A program made the position numbers and the translations under genes. This document shows positions 25,031-33,737 of a stretch of DNA of 64,000 nucleotides, piece by piece (the first letter of the stretch is position 1; each line of letters opens with the position of its first letter). Under the pieces are notes generated by a model, which ran no database searches, was not told the origin of the DNA, and saw only the letters and a program-made list of their open reading frames with translations. The stretch covers positions 496,001-560,000 of the forward strand of contig CAVSYR010000002.1 of the NCBI GenBank assembly GCA_963732225.1. The letters are read 5' to 3'. Source of the stretch: VRUE01 sp963732225 (GTDB lineage Bacteria; Actinomycetota; Thermoleophilia; Solirubrobacterales; 70-9).

Positions 25031-25504
25031 GTGGCCGACTACTCCTTCCTGACGACCTGGCTATTGGAGTCCCCGCGTGAGCCGGTCTGGGAGGCGATCT
25101 ACGATCAGGCGCGCTGGCCGCAATGGTGGCGCGGGGTCGAGGAGGCGGAAGAACTGCGCCCCGGGAATGAAGACGGGATCGGCACCGTCGGGCGCATGGT
25201 CTGGAAGAGCCTGCTGCCCTACCGGGTCGGGTTCGAGATAACCACCACCCGGGTCGAGCGCCCGTTCCTGCTCGAGGCCGATGCGGTGGGGGAGTTGAGC
25301 GGCGTCGGCCGCTGGCGCCTTTACGAGCAGGATGGCGTCACCGCCGTCCTCTACGAGTGGAACGTCGCCACGAGCAAGGCCTGGATGAACCTGCTGGCGC
25401 CGGTTGCCCGCCCGGTCTTCGAGTGGAATCACGACTGGGTGATGGCGCGTGGGGGCGAGGGAATCGCCCGTCTGCTGGGCTGTCGCCTGCTTTCCAGCGG
25501 CTGA
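25031..25504 (+). CDS. SRPBCC/START-like polyketide cyclase-dehydrase family protein
   Basis: 157 residues from GTG 25031. The helix-grip fold is indicated by the opening YSFLTTWLLESPREPVWEAIYDQARWPQWWRGV, a middle beta-sheet (YRVGFEITTTRVERPFLLEADAVGEL) and a long C-terminal helix. Such proteins bind hydrophobic ligands in a central cavity; some catalyse, many carry. There is no nearby biosynthetic cluster to suggest a ligand. The next gene, groES, has its own promoter. Confidence 0.7.
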   Translation: MADYSFLTTWLLESPREPVWEAIYDQARWPQWWRGVEEAEELRPGNEDGIGTVGRMVWKSLLPYRVGFEITTTRVERPFLLEADAVGELSGVGRWRLYEQDGVTAVLYEWNVATSKAWMNLLAPVARPVFEWNHDWVMARGGEGIARLLGCRLLSSG

Positions 25505-25543
25505 ATCGCCGCCGACGGCCCGGTCCCGCTATCTTTCGGGCGA

Positions 25544-25570
25544 CTGGCACTCTCACCTGGAGAGTGCCAA
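25544..25570 (+). promoter_or_regulatory. CIRCE operator for HrcA
   Basis: CTGGCACTC, 9 nt, GAGTGCCAA: the 9-N9-9 inverted repeat of CIRCE with G for A/T changes at the outer arm positions. It lies 57 nt before groES and predicts heat-shock repression by HrcA. Confidence 0.88.
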
Positions 25571-25626
25571 GCAGTTTCAGATCTTTTGTTCCCAGCCCCT
25601 ACCGATCCAATGATGGAGGTATACGG

Positions 25627-25914
25627 ATGAAGCTGAAGCCCCTCGGGGACCGGCTGATCGTGAAGCCGATTGAGGAGGAGGAAACGACTGCCAGCGGCAT
25701 CGTTCTCCCCGACACGGCCAAGGAGAAGCCCCAAAAGGGCAAGGTCGTCGCCGTCGGCGATGGCGCGATCAACGAGGACGGCACCCGCCGCCCGCTCGAC
25801 GTGAGCGAGGGCGATGAGGTCCTCTACTCCAAATACGGCGGCACCGAGGTCACCGTCGAGGACGACGAGCTGCTCGTGCTGCGTGAGTCAGACGTCCTCG
25901 CCAAGCTCGGTTAG
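25627..25914 (+). CDS. groES: Co-chaperonin GroES
   Basis: 95 residues from ATG 25627 with a good ribosome site (GGAGG 10 nt upstream). GroES landmarks: KLKPLGDRLIVKPIEEEETTASGIVLPDTAKEKPQKGKVVAVGDG (mobile loop within), then EGDEVLYSKYGGTEV and LLVLRESDVLAKL. Forms the heptameric lid of GroEL. It is followed after 49 nt by groEL and controlled by the upstream CIRCE. Confidence 0.97.
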   Translation: MKLKPLGDRLIVKPIEEEETTASGIVLPDTAKEKPQKGKVVAVGDGAINEDGTRRPLDVSEGDEVLYSKYGGTEVTVEDDELLVLRESDVLAKLG

Positions 25915-25963
25915 CCCCGCCGCCCAACCAGAACTTAGAAGAACCAAGGAGGACTGAAAACAC

Positions 25964-27604
25964 ATGGCTCATAAGGAGCTGAAGTTCAGCGAGGAAGCAC
26001 GGGGGGCCCTGCAGGCCGGCGTCGACGCAGTTGCCGACGCGGTCAAGGTCACCCTCGGGCCGAAGGGCCGTTACGTCGTGCTCGACAAAAAGTTCGGCGC
26101 GCCGACGATCACCAACGACGGCGTCACCATCGCCCGCGAGGTCGAGGTCGAGGACGTCTTCGAGAACCAGGGCGCCCAGCTCGTCCGCGAGGTCGCCACG
26201 GCGACCAACGACGTTGCCGGTGACGGCACCACGACGGCGACCCTGCTGGCCCAGATCATCGTTCGCCAGGGCCTCAAGAACGTCGCCGCCGGTGCCAACC
26301 CGCTGGCCCTGCGTCGCGGCATCGAGACCGCGGTCGAAGACGTGGTCGAGACGCTGCGCGAGAAGCAGTCCAAGGAGGTAGCCGGCAAGGAGCAGATCGC
26401 CCGCGTCGCCGCGATCTCCGCCGGTGACGATGAGATCGGCAACGTGATTGCCGACGCGATCGAGAAGGTCGGCAAGGACGGCGTGGTCAACGTCGAGGAA
26501 GGTCAGACCTTCGGCATGGAGCTGGAGTTCACCGAGGGGATGCAGTTCGACAAGGGCTACATCTCGCCGTACATGGTCACCGACCAGGACCGCATGGAGG
26601 CCGTGCTGGAGGACCCCTACATCCTCATCGCCAACCAGAAAATCGGCTCCGTGCGGGACATCCTGCCGGTGCTCGAGCAGGTGATGCAGGGTGGCAAGCC
26701 GCTGCTGATCATCGCCGAGGACGTCGAGGGCGAGTGCCTCGCGACCCTGGTGGTCAACAAGCTGCGCGGCACCTTCACCGGCGTCGCGGTCAAGGCCCCT
26801 GGCTTCGGCGACCGCCGCAAGCGGATGCTCGAGGACATCGCGATCCTCACCGGCGGCGAGGTGATCACCGAGGAGATGGGTCTCAAACTCGAGAACACCC
26901 AGCTCACCCAGCTCGGTAAAGCCCGCCGCGTCGTCATCTCCAAGGACACGACGACGATCATCGACGGCAACGGCGAGGCCGATGACATCAAGGGCCGGAT
27001 CGGCCAGATCAAAAACGAGGTCGAAAACACCGACTCCGATTTCGATCGCGAGAAGCTCCAGGAGCGCCTCGCCAAGCTGGCTGGCGGTGTCGCCGTGGTC
27101 AAGGTCGGCGCTGCCACCGAGACCGAGATGAAGGAGAAGAAGCACCGCGTCGAGGACGCGCTGCAGGCGACCCGCGCCGCGCTCGAGGAGGGCGTCGTGC
27201 CGGGTGGTGGCGTCGCGCTGCTCAACGCCCAGGCCAGCCTCGACCCGGACAAGCTCTCCGATCCCGATGAGGCGACCGGAGCCCGGATCGTCTACCGGGC
27301 GCTCGAGGAGCCGGTTCGCCAGATCGCCGAGAACTCCGGCGAGGAGGGCTCGGTCGTGGTCAACAAGGTCCGCGAGCTGAAGGCCGGCGAAGGCCTCAAC
27401 GCGGCCAACGGCGAGTACGGCGACCTGATCGCCGCCGGCGTGATCGACCCGACCAAGGTCACGCGCTCGGCGCTGGAGAACGCGGCGTCGATCGCCAAGA
27501 ACATCCTCGTCACCGAGGCGATCATCGCCGAGCCGCCCGAGAAGGAAGGCGCCGCCGGTGGCGGTATGCCGGGTGGTATGCCCGATATGGGCGGCATGAT
27601 GTAG
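25964..27604 (+). CDS. groEL: Chaperonin GroEL
   Basis: 546 residues with AAGGAGG 11 nt before ATG. ATP-binding GDGTTT(AT) near residue 85, the conserved VEEGQTFGMELEFTEGMQFDKGYISPYM, and the C-terminal Gly-Met tail (GGGMPGGMPDMGGMM) are all present. Normal length for the class; no truncation. It ends before a strong terminator hairpin (27651-27678), so groES-groEL forms a two-gene operon. Confidence 0.98.
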   Translation: MAHKELKFSEEARGALQAGVDAVADAVKVTLGPKGRYVVLDKKFGAPTITNDGVTIAREVEVEDVFENQGAQLVREVATATNDVAGDGTTTATLLAQIIVRQGLKNVAAGANPLALRRGIETAVEDVVETLREKQSKEVAGKEQIARVAAISAGDDEIGNVIADAIEKVGKDGVVNVEEGQTFGMELEFTEGMQFDKGYISPYMVTDQDRMEAVLEDPYILIANQKIGSVRDILPVLEQVMQGGKPLLIIAEDVEGECLATLVVNKLRGTFTGVAVKAPGFGDRRKRMLEDIAILTGGEVITEEMGLKLENTQLTQLGKARRVVISKDTTTIIDGNGEADDIKGRIGQIKNEVENTDSDFDREKLQERLAKLAGGVAVVKVGAATETEMKEKKHRVEDALQATRAALEEGVVPGGGVALLNAQASLDPDKLSDPDEATGARIVYRALEEPVRQIAENSGEEGSVVVNKVRELKAGEGLNAANGEYGDLIAAGVIDPTKVTRSALENAASIAKNILVTEAIIAEPPEKEGAAGGGMPGGMPDMGGMM

Positions 27605-27650
27605 GACGCCCTCGGGCGTACCCTCGCCTCAACAGGCGAGTGCAGTTTCG

Positions 27651-27678
27651 GAGAGGCCCGGCAATCGCCGGGCCTCTC
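27651..27678 (+). terminator. Intrinsic terminator of groES-groEL
   Basis: GAGAGGCCCGGC-AATC-GCCGGGCCTCTC, a perfect 12-bp stem with a 4-nt loop followed by GCGTTTCG. The T-run is weak but the stem is very stable. Confidence 0.8.
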
Positions 27679-27756
27679 GCGTTTCGTATGTCTTACGCCC
27701 ACCACGCGCGATCCTGCACGCACCACCCGCGCGCCCATCTTGTCCACACTCCGTCA

Positions 27757-28761
27757 GTGCCCTCCCCCTCTAACGCCGACGGGACTCAAAACGGAGACAT
27801 AGATCGTTTTGAGTCCCGTCGGCGGAGGGATGATCTTGGGATTGCGCGGACTGCGACAGGCCAATACGGCTTGGTAACGCTTGAGCAGTTGCGCTCACTA
27901 GGCGTGTCCGCTGACCTTGCCTATCAGCGAGTTTTGGCGGGCCGCCTGCATTGGGTGCACGAGGGGGTCTATGCGGTGGGCCACTCGCTACTTCCCCCGG
28001 AGGGAAGGTGGATGGCTGCAGTTATGGCTTGCGGCTCCGGCGCGGTGTTGTCGCATCGCTCCGCATCAGCTCTATGGAGAATCGGGAATTTCGCGCAAGG
28101 TCGGATCGATGTAACAGCACCAAACCGTCGGGGACGGCATCCCTCGGGCATCGATGCGCATCGAAACGGTTCTCTGGCGGCTGGCGATTCGACCAGAGTG
28201 CGCGGGATCCCATGTACGACCGTGGAGCGGACGTTGCTCGATCTGGCAGCGGTTATCCCGGTATGGCAGTTGAGAACGGCGCTTGCCGAGGCTGAGGTCC
28301 TGCGGATCGTCGACCTATCAGTCTTGCGCGCTCTGCTCCGCCGCAGCCGTGGTCGCCGCGGGGTCGCGCGGCTTCGCCTCATTCTCGAGGAACTCCATCC
28401 GGAGACCAAGAGGACTCGCAGCGATTTGGAGCGGCTGTTCCTCGACATGTGCGGCAAGGGCGGGCTTCCGACGCCCGAGGTCAACGTCTCGCTCCACGTC
28501 AGCGGTCGCCGACTTAAGCCTGACTTCCTTTGGCGCGATGCCGGCTTGATCATTGAGGCCGATAGTCGCCGCTTTCACGACACCGACTCCGCCTTCCAGC
28601 ACGACCGCCAGCGTGAGCAGCTCCTGCAATTGGCCGGCTGGCGCGTTTCCCGCTGCACCTGGGAGCAGGTCGAAAGGGAACCACGCCGCCTAGTCCAGAC
28701 GATCCAGGCCCTTCTCACTCAGTCAAAATCCCCGCCGACGGGACTCAAAACAGAGACATAG
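27757..28761 (+). CDS. AbiEi-type winged helix fused to DUF559 (Vsr-like) nuclease domain
   Basis: 334 residues from GTG 27757, chosen because upstream starts (27640, 27688) lie in or before the groEL terminator. Residues about 28-75 (IARTATGQYGLVTLEQLRSLGVSADLAYQRVLAGRLHWVHEGVYAVGH) form the AbiEi antitoxin winged helix. The C-terminus (about 220-325) has the restriction-endonuclease-like core: SDLERLFL, PDFLWRDAGLIIEADSRRFHD (catalytic D and ExD) and DRQREQLLQLAGWRVSRCTW. The first codons and the last codons both fall inside copies of one palindromic sequence. Family members are common orphan genes in this class; neither a toxin partner nor a role in conflict is proven. Confidence 0.75.
   Translation: MPSPSNADGTQNGDIDRFESRRRRDDLGIARTATGQYGLVTLEQLRSLGVSADLAYQRVLAGRLHWVHEGVYAVGHSLLPPEGRWMAAVMACGSGAVLSHRSASALWRIGNFAQGRIDVTAPNRRGRHPSGIDAHRNGSLAAGDSTRVRGIPCTTVERTLLDLAAVIPVWQLRTALAEAEVLRIVDLSVLRALLRRSRGRRGVARLRLILEELHPETKRTRSDLERLFLDMCGKGGLPTPEVNVSLHVSGRRLKPDFLWRDAGLIIEADSRRFHDTDSAFQHDRQREQLLQLAGWRVSRCTWEQVEREPRRLVQTIQALLTQSKSPPTGLKTET
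27775..27823. repeat. Palindromic repeat copy 1 (intact), 5' end of the AbiEi-DUF559 gene
   Basis: Arms gccgacgggactcaaaacg (27775-27793) and its exact complement (27805-27823) around an 11-nt loop, gagacatagat. The gene reads through it as part of its N-terminus. Confidence 0.85.
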
Positions 28762-28780
28762 ATCGTTTTGAGGCCCATCG
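28734..28780. repeat. Palindromic repeat copy 2 (right arm decayed), 3' end of the AbiEi-DUF559 gene
   Basis: The first 38 bases match copy 1 with one mismatch, in the same orientation and with an identical loop. The right arm carries several changes. The gene's stop codon TAG (28759-28761) lies in the loop. Confidence 0.85.
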
Positions 28781-28797
28781 ACCCTCATCGTGCCCGG

Positions 28798-29892
28798 TTA
28801 TTTGGCCTTTGCGGTTTTGGGCGGAGGCGGCGGCAGCGGTGGGAACAGGCCGGCGTTGTATTCGGCGTACTGGAGGAAGGTTTCGCGGCGCAGCTTGAGG
28901 CGCAGGGTGTTGGTCGTGCGCGGGTAGAGGCGCAGGTCGTAGGTGTTGGTCCCGGGGCCGAAGCCGGCGTAGTAGACGAACATGCGCACGCGCGGGTGCT
29001 TGACCGTCCAGGAGACCAGCTGTTTGACGAAGCGCGGTTCGTCTTTGCCTGAGACCGCCCACTCGGTGATCGCGATTGGCTTGCCCTTCCACTGCTTGCC
29101 GGTGTAGAAGCGGTTGAGGTCTTTCCAGACCGGATATTCGGAGTAGAAGTCGGTGCCCGCCCAGTCAACCCAGCGGGCCCCGGGCCAGAAGTTGCCGGGG
29201 AAGTTGCCCTTCACCCGCGGCGAGCCGCCCGGCAGCGGACTCCAGACGATGCTCACCGGCGCCGCCAGCAGTTCGGTCGGGTTCGGGCCCTTGGTGCGGT
29301 TGAGCGGCGGCAGGCCGATTTCGGCCAGGGTCGCGTTGATCCCTTCCAGGGTCTGGCCGCCGCGGACGATCGCGGCGATGCGACGGAAGGCCTGCTTGTA
29401 CCAGTAGGCGGTGTGTTCGCCGCCCTTCTGGCTGCCGTCGCAGTTGATCGCCGACCAGGCGTTGAGGCAGCGGTTGGGCTCACCCAGCGGCCTGATGTAG
29501 GCGGGCAGTCCGCGTTTGGCGAAGAAGTCGTTGAGCTGCAGCAGGTAGTCGTCGCCGGCACCGAGGGCGATCTGCTCCGGGGTGATCAGCTCGCTCAGGT
29601 TCTGGTCGTCCATCGTCGAGATCGCCAGCACCGGCCGGGTGCCGGTTTCGCGCCAGCGTTCGTAGGCCTGGTTGAGGCTGTTGCCCCAGGGGTGGAAGGT
29701 CTCCAGCAGTGCCGGGTGCTTGGCGAGCAGTTCGGTGAATTCGTTGAACTGCTGCGTCGTCCCCTGGTCGCTGACGCCGAAGAGGACGTCTGGCTTGGGC
29801 GGGACCAGGGTCAACGCCCGCGCCGGTGCGACAGCGATCGCAGTGATCGCCACCGCCAGCACCGCTGCCTGCCTAATCCTCCTCCAGTACAT
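28798..29892 (-). CDS. Secreted TIM-barrel glycoside hydrolase (GH26-like)
   Basis: 364 residues from ATG 29892. The signal peptide ends APARA. The barrel begins with KPDVLFGVSDQG; candidate acid/base Glu lies in YIRPLGEPNRCLNAWS (about residue 136), and candidate nucleophile Glu in IAITEWAVSG near 275. The order R..GEPN then TEW fits GH26/clan A enzymes of the mannanase or related type. The C-terminus is a proline run then KTAKAK. The start overlaps the end of the upstream gene by 20 nt, so the two form an operon. Substrate uncertain. Confidence 0.65.
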   Translation of the reverse strand: MYWRRIRQAAVLAVAITAIAVAPARALTLVPPKPDVLFGVSDQGTTQQFNEFTELLAKHPALLETFHPWGNSLNQAYERWRETGTRPVLAISTMDDQNLSELITPEQIALGAGDDYLLQLNDFFAKRGLPAYIRPLGEPNRCLNAWSAINCDGSQKGGEHTAYWYKQAFRRIAAIVRGGQTLEGINATLAEIGLPPLNRTKGPNPTELLAAPVSIVWSPLPGGSPRVKGNFPGNFWPGARWVDWAGTDFYSEYPVWKDLNRFYTGKQWKGKPIAITEWAVSGKDEPRFVKQLVSWTVKHPRVRMFVYYAGFGPGTNTYDLRLYPRTTNTLRLKLRRETFLQYAEYNAGLFPPLPPPPPKTAKAK

Positions 29893-30754
29893 CGCCCATC
29901 CTTCTTGGCTCGACCCCGAGCTCCTCCGCGTCGGTCGTGCCACGCTCGCTGGTCATCGAGACCTCCATCAGCTCGGCCTCCTCCCAGGTTGCAAACACGG
30001 CCTCGCCGAAAAGGGAGCGCATCGCGATCAAGCTCGAGCGGATGATTGGCAGGGGGACATGGACCAACCGGCGCGGACGGCCGGCGATCTGGCTGACCAG
30101 GTCGGACATCTCGTCGTAGTCGAGGGTCTCTGGGCCGGCCAGCTCATAGCGCTGGCGCCCGTCCCGCTCCAACGCGCTGACGACGCAGCGGGCGGCGTCG
30201 TTTGCCCAGATCGGCTCGAAGCGAGCCCGGCCCTCGCCGGAGACGGGCAGCACGGGCAGGAAGGAGAAGCGACGCAGCAGCGTGATCCACGGGTCAGAGC
30301 GGTCGTAGACGATCGAGGGGGCGAAGATCGTCGTCTCCAGCGATGAGGATGCAATCGCCTGCTCGGCCAGCCACTTGGCGCGGAAGAAGCGCGTGCGCTG
30401 GGCCTCCGACGCGTTGAGGGCGCTGAAGAAGACGAAGCGTTTAACCCCGCTGCGCTCGGCGGCGCGCAGCAGGCGCACCGTCGCCAGGCCATTCAGCTCC
30501 TCGATCCGGTGCGGTGGCTGGTCGCGGATCGTCGCCGCCAGGTGGACCACGGTGTCGACGCCGCGCAGCGCCTGACGCACCAGGTAGGGGTCCGACATCT
30601 CACCGAGGTCGCCGAGGGCGATCTGCACGTCGACCCGGCGCGGGCCGAGGCGCCGCGGCTCGCGCACCAGGCAGCGCACGTCGTGGCCGCGCTCGAGCAG
30701 CAGCGGCAGCAGCCGCGATCCAACGCTTCCGGTTGCCCCTGTCAGCAGCAGCAT
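29873..30754 (-). CDS. NAD(P)-binding atypical SDR/NmrA-like protein
   Basis: 293 residues. N-terminal glycine motif LLTGATGSVGSRLLP (3-17), HLAATIRD near 72, FFSALNASE (the YxxxK position here is occupied by RFFRAKWLAEQ), then a C-terminal substrate lobe. Without a clear Tyr-Lys pair it resembles complex I subunit NDUFA9-like or NmrA proteins, which bind NAD(P)H without classical SDR catalysis. It overlaps the glycosidase by 20 nt, which is unexpected for a redox sensor and may only reflect genome packing. Confidence 0.7.
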   Translation of the reverse strand: MLLLTGATGSVGSRLLPLLLERGHDVRCLVREPRRLGPRRVDVQIALGDLGEMSDPYLVRQALRGVDTVVHLAATIRDQPPHRIEELNGLATVRLLRAAERSGVKRFVFFSALNASEAQRTRFFRAKWLAEQAIASSSLETTIFAPSIVYDRSDPWITLLRRFSFLPVLPVSGEGRARFEPIWANDAARCVVSALERDGRQRYELAGPETLDYDEMSDLVSQIAGRPRRLVHVPLPIIRSSLIAMRSLFGEAVFATWEEAELMEVSMTSERGTTDAEELGVEPRRMGDVLEED

Positions 30755-30766
30755 CGCCGAGCGATG

Positions 30767-33298
30767 CTAGTGGTGGTGCTTCTTGGACTTCGGCTTGGGC
30801 CCCAACGTGAGGTCAACCTTGCCCGACGAGGAGAGCGAACCGGGGGCTGGATTCGTGGATTTAACCGCGAGCGGCCCGAGCCGGTGTCCTTTCTTCGCCT
30901 TTGGCTTTTTCACCTTTCCAAGCGTGCAGTGGGCCGCCTTGAGCGCTGCGGTCGCCTGGCCCAGCGTCTCGCCTGTGAGCTTCGGCACTTTGCAGACGGG
31001 TGCGGGCGGCGGTTGGATCGTCGCCGGTGGGTTCGCCTGTTCGATTTTCCGTTCCGCTTCTTTGAATTCGCCCGTCGGTTCTTTCGTTTCGGGGGGAGGC
31101 GTGTCCTCGAGGTAGGAAGTCGCGGCGGAGCAGCTCGACCTGTTTCGCGCCGCGTCCGTCGCGCTCGCCGAGAGGAAGGTGATCGAGTTGTCGGGAACCG
31201 AGATTTCGATGCCGGGGCCTTCGAGTTGCACCGCGGTCCCAGTTGCGATCGGAGCGCCGGCACACGAGAGGCTCTTGAAGACCGTCACGGTGTCGCCCGC
31301 CTCCGCGGAGCCGACGATCTTGGGGTGGTTCTCGTTGCTCCCGGATGCCGGCACCGTCCCCGAGAGGATCGGCTTCTGCGGCGCGGCGTGGTCGACGAGG
31401 TCTCCTTCGAGGCTATCCATCGCCTTGGCGACGTCCAATCGTCCGCCGGTGACGGTTTCACCGGCCAGCGACGGGATGTCGTCAACCCCTGCCAGCAGGG
31501 CGTCGCGCACTTCGGTCACGGTAGCCGTCGGTTTCAGCGAGAAGAGCAGCCCGGCGGCGCCAGTCACGTGCGGCGCGGCCATCGAGGTGCCCTCGAGGAA
31601 TTCGTATCCGGGAGGCGTCGAGAGCGGTGCGTAGCAACTGAGCTTTAGGTCGTCGAGCCAGATCCCGTCTGCCGCGGCGGGGGAAGGGCCGGCGTTGTAA
31701 CCAAAGCGGACCTTGACCGAGTGGCCGCCCAGGCCCGTGATCGACACGGTGTTGAACGGGACCATCTCCGAACCACTCGTATTCGTCGAGCTCGTGTTGG
31801 TGAACACGGGCACGCCGTCGCTGAGGACCGAGTAGGAGAAGCTCGATCCGCTGTCGGCGTGGCGGAATCGCAGCCCGCTGAGCTTGCAGGCTCCCGAGCC
31901 GGCCGGCACGGCGATTCCGCTGCTGAGCGTCGACTGATGGACTGAGCTCGGAACCGGCGCGGCGCCGGGCGAGTCGTTCATCCCGAACGAGGTCAACGGT
32001 CCGTCCCCAGCGCCGGCACGGCCCATTCCCGTCCCCGCGGTGGTTTCCCACTTCGAAGAGAAGTCGTTCGCCTCGAAGTCATCGACCGACGTCGGGGTCA
32101 ATACGGGGAACGTGCTCAGGGTCTCGGTGCCGGGCGCTCCCAGATCGACCGAGTTGGCTCCCCAATCGGAGAAGCCAGCCAGCTGGTCGGCCTGGTCGGT
32201 GGCGGCGACGCAGATCACGTTGTCGACCGCGCTTTTGCCTTCGGCAAGGGGGTCGTAGTTGCAGGGGTAATGCGGTTCGAAGTCGTTGTCCTCGCCGTCG
32301 TTGCCGGCCGAGATCACGAACAGCGTCTGCGGGTTGGCCGCGATCGCGTCTCTCTCCAGGGCATTGAACGTTGTTCCCCCGAGGGACATATTGGCCGCCC
32401 TCGCGCCCATTGCACCCGCGTAGTTGATCGCGGCGATCTGCGAGGAGAAGGGGCAGCGTGTTTCGTTTTCGCTTGTGGCGGAGTTGGCACAGACCCGCAG
32501 CGGCATGATCCGCACGTTTTGGGCAACGCCGGTGATTCCGAATTCGTCGTTTCCCGCCGCGCCCATCGTCCCGGCGGTGTGCACCCCGTGCCCGCCAGAG
32601 ATCAGGTTGTCATCGGTTGGGTCGCTGTCGTTCGTCGTGGAATCTGCACTGGGGCCGACGAAGTCGTATCCATGCACGTCGTCGACGAAGCCGTTGCCGT
32701 CGTCGTCGATGCTGTTGCCAGCGATCTCACCGGGATTGGTCCAGGCGACCGGGCCGAGGTCGGGCGAGTCGAAGCGGTAGCCGGAGTCGATGTCGGCGAT
32801 AACCGTCGAGGGCGATCCGGTCGTGCGGTCCCAGGCGAGCGGAGCGTTTACATCGGCACCGGCAGCGGCACCGGAGAAGCCGTCGATTCCACCCCCGCTG
32901 TTGCTGAGCCCCCAGAGTTCGCCGAACAACGGATCGTTCGGCACCGAGTCCAGCGAGCTGAAGCCGTCGCGTGAGGCGACCTGCACGGCCGGGTCACTGC
33001 GCAGCGCCTCCAGAACGTCACCGGCACTCTGCCTTGGAGCGACTTCGAGCAGCTGGAACAGGGGGTCGCCCAGCGGTCGTATCGAGGTCGCGTCAGCGCT
33101 CTGGCGCGCCGCGATCCGGTCGCTGTGGCTCGCGCCCGATGCCCACTCGACGATGACTCGGTCGGGCGAGAAGGTCGTGACAGCGGTGGGCGCAGCGGCA
33201 GCGAGCGCTCGGGTCTCACCGCCGCTGGCAAGGGCGGCTGGCGCGAAGAGCAGCAACCCCAGCAGGGCGCAGGCGAGCGGGAGGAGCGGACGAGGCAC
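30767..33298 (-). CDS. Secreted subtilisin-like (S8) serine protease with PASTA domain
   Basis: 843 residues from GTG 33298, where a TATCGT -10 hexamer lies 6 nt upstream; a 22-codon extension exists but precedes the signal peptide core. Signal peptide ends AALA. A short propeptide is followed by the S8 triad: Asp in VIADIDSGYRF (about 171), His in GGHGVHTAGTMGA (about 237), and Ser in EGTSMAAPHV (about 570). An insert of about 150 residues between His and Ser looks like a jelly-roll (DDFEANDFSSKWETT...IWLDDLKLSCY). After Ig-like repeats, a PASTA domain (CKVPKLTGETLGQATAALKAAHC) and a Lys/His-rich tail end the protein. PASTA suggests contact with peptidoglycan. Confidence 0.88.
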   Translation of the reverse strand: MPRPLLPLACALLGLLLFAPAALASGGETRALAAAAPTAVTTFSPDRVIVEWASGASHSDRIAARQSADATSIRPLGDPLFQLLEVAPRQSAGDVLEALRSDPAVQVASRDGFSSLDSVPNDPLFGELWGLSNSGGGIDGFSGAAAGADVNAPLAWDRTTGSPSTVIADIDSGYRFDSPDLGPVAWTNPGEIAGNSIDDDGNGFVDDVHGYDFVGPSADSTTNDSDPTDDNLISGGHGVHTAGTMGAAGNDEFGITGVAQNVRIMPLRVCANSATSENETRCPFSSQIAAINYAGAMGARAANMSLGGTTFNALERDAIAANPQTLFVISAGNDGEDNDFEPHYPCNYDPLAEGKSAVDNVICVAATDQADQLAGFSDWGANSVDLGAPGTETLSTFPVLTPTSVDDFEANDFSSKWETTAGTGMGRAGAGDGPLTSFGMNDSPGAAPVPSSVHQSTLSSGIAVPAGSGACKLSGLRFRHADSGSSFSYSVLSDGVPVFTNTSSTNTSGSEMVPFNTVSITGLGGHSVKVRFGYNAGPSPAAADGIWLDDLKLSCYAPLSTPPGYEFLEGTSMAAPHVTGAAGLLFSLKPTATVTEVRDALLAGVDDIPSLAGETVTGGRLDVAKAMDSLEGDLVDHAAPQKPILSGTVPASGSNENHPKIVGSAEAGDTVTVFKSLSCAGAPIATGTAVQLEGPGIEISVPDNSITFLSASATDAARNRSSCSAATSYLEDTPPPETKEPTGEFKEAERKIEQANPPATIQPPPAPVCKVPKLTGETLGQATAALKAAHCTLGKVKKPKAKKGHRLGPLAVKSTNPAPGSLSSSGKVDLTLGPKPKSKKHHH

Positions 33299-33464
33299 TC
33301 GGCCACGATATCTGGGCAGCGCGCACGATTCGAACTTGCTAACCAAATTTCGTCTGCCAATCACGCTTCCGCCGCTCGATCCCTAAAATGAGCGTCCGCG
33401 CTTTGGTGGGGGCCATGAGGCCTCCGGCGGCACCCGAAACGACGACCCAGGAGATAAGCCTCGA

Positions 33465-33737
33465 ATGACCTACGTCATCGCCGAGCCCTGCATCGGCCAG
33501 AAGGACAACTCGTGTGTCGAGGTCTGTCCCGTCGACTGCATCCACCCGACGCCGGACGAGCCCGACTACGACTCGGTTGAGATGCTCTATATCGACCCGG
33601 ACGAGTGCATCGACTGCGACGCCTGCGTCGAGGCCTGCCCGGTGGACGCTTGCTTTGCCGAGGATCAGCTCCCGGCCGAGTGGGCAAAGTACGCCGAGAT
33701 CAACGCCAACTACTACAAGAGCAAGGCCAGCGCCTAA
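33465..33737 (+). CDS. fdxA: 7Fe (3Fe-4S/4Fe-4S) ferredoxin
   Basis: 90 residues, ribosome site GGAG before ATG. First cluster region: CIGQKDNSCVEVCPVDC, in which the spacing C-x7-C-x3-C-P lacks the second Cys of a normal 4Fe site, as in FdxA-type ferredoxins with a 3Fe-4S cluster. Second: CIDCDACVEACPVDAC, a full 4Fe-4S motif. These small electron carriers serve P450s or general redox; one P450 is encoded at 52-53 kb, but no link is shown. Confidence 0.92.
   Translation: MTYVIAEPCIGQKDNSCVEVCPVDCIHPTPDEPDYDSVEMLYIDPDECIDCDACVEACPVDACFAEDQLPAEWAKYAEINANYYKSKASA

Noticed and set aside
27640..27756. Longer N-terminus for the AbiEi-DUF559 gene
   Set aside because: These codons run through the groEL terminator hairpin and lack family similarity; GTG 27757 is the nearest start before the domain.
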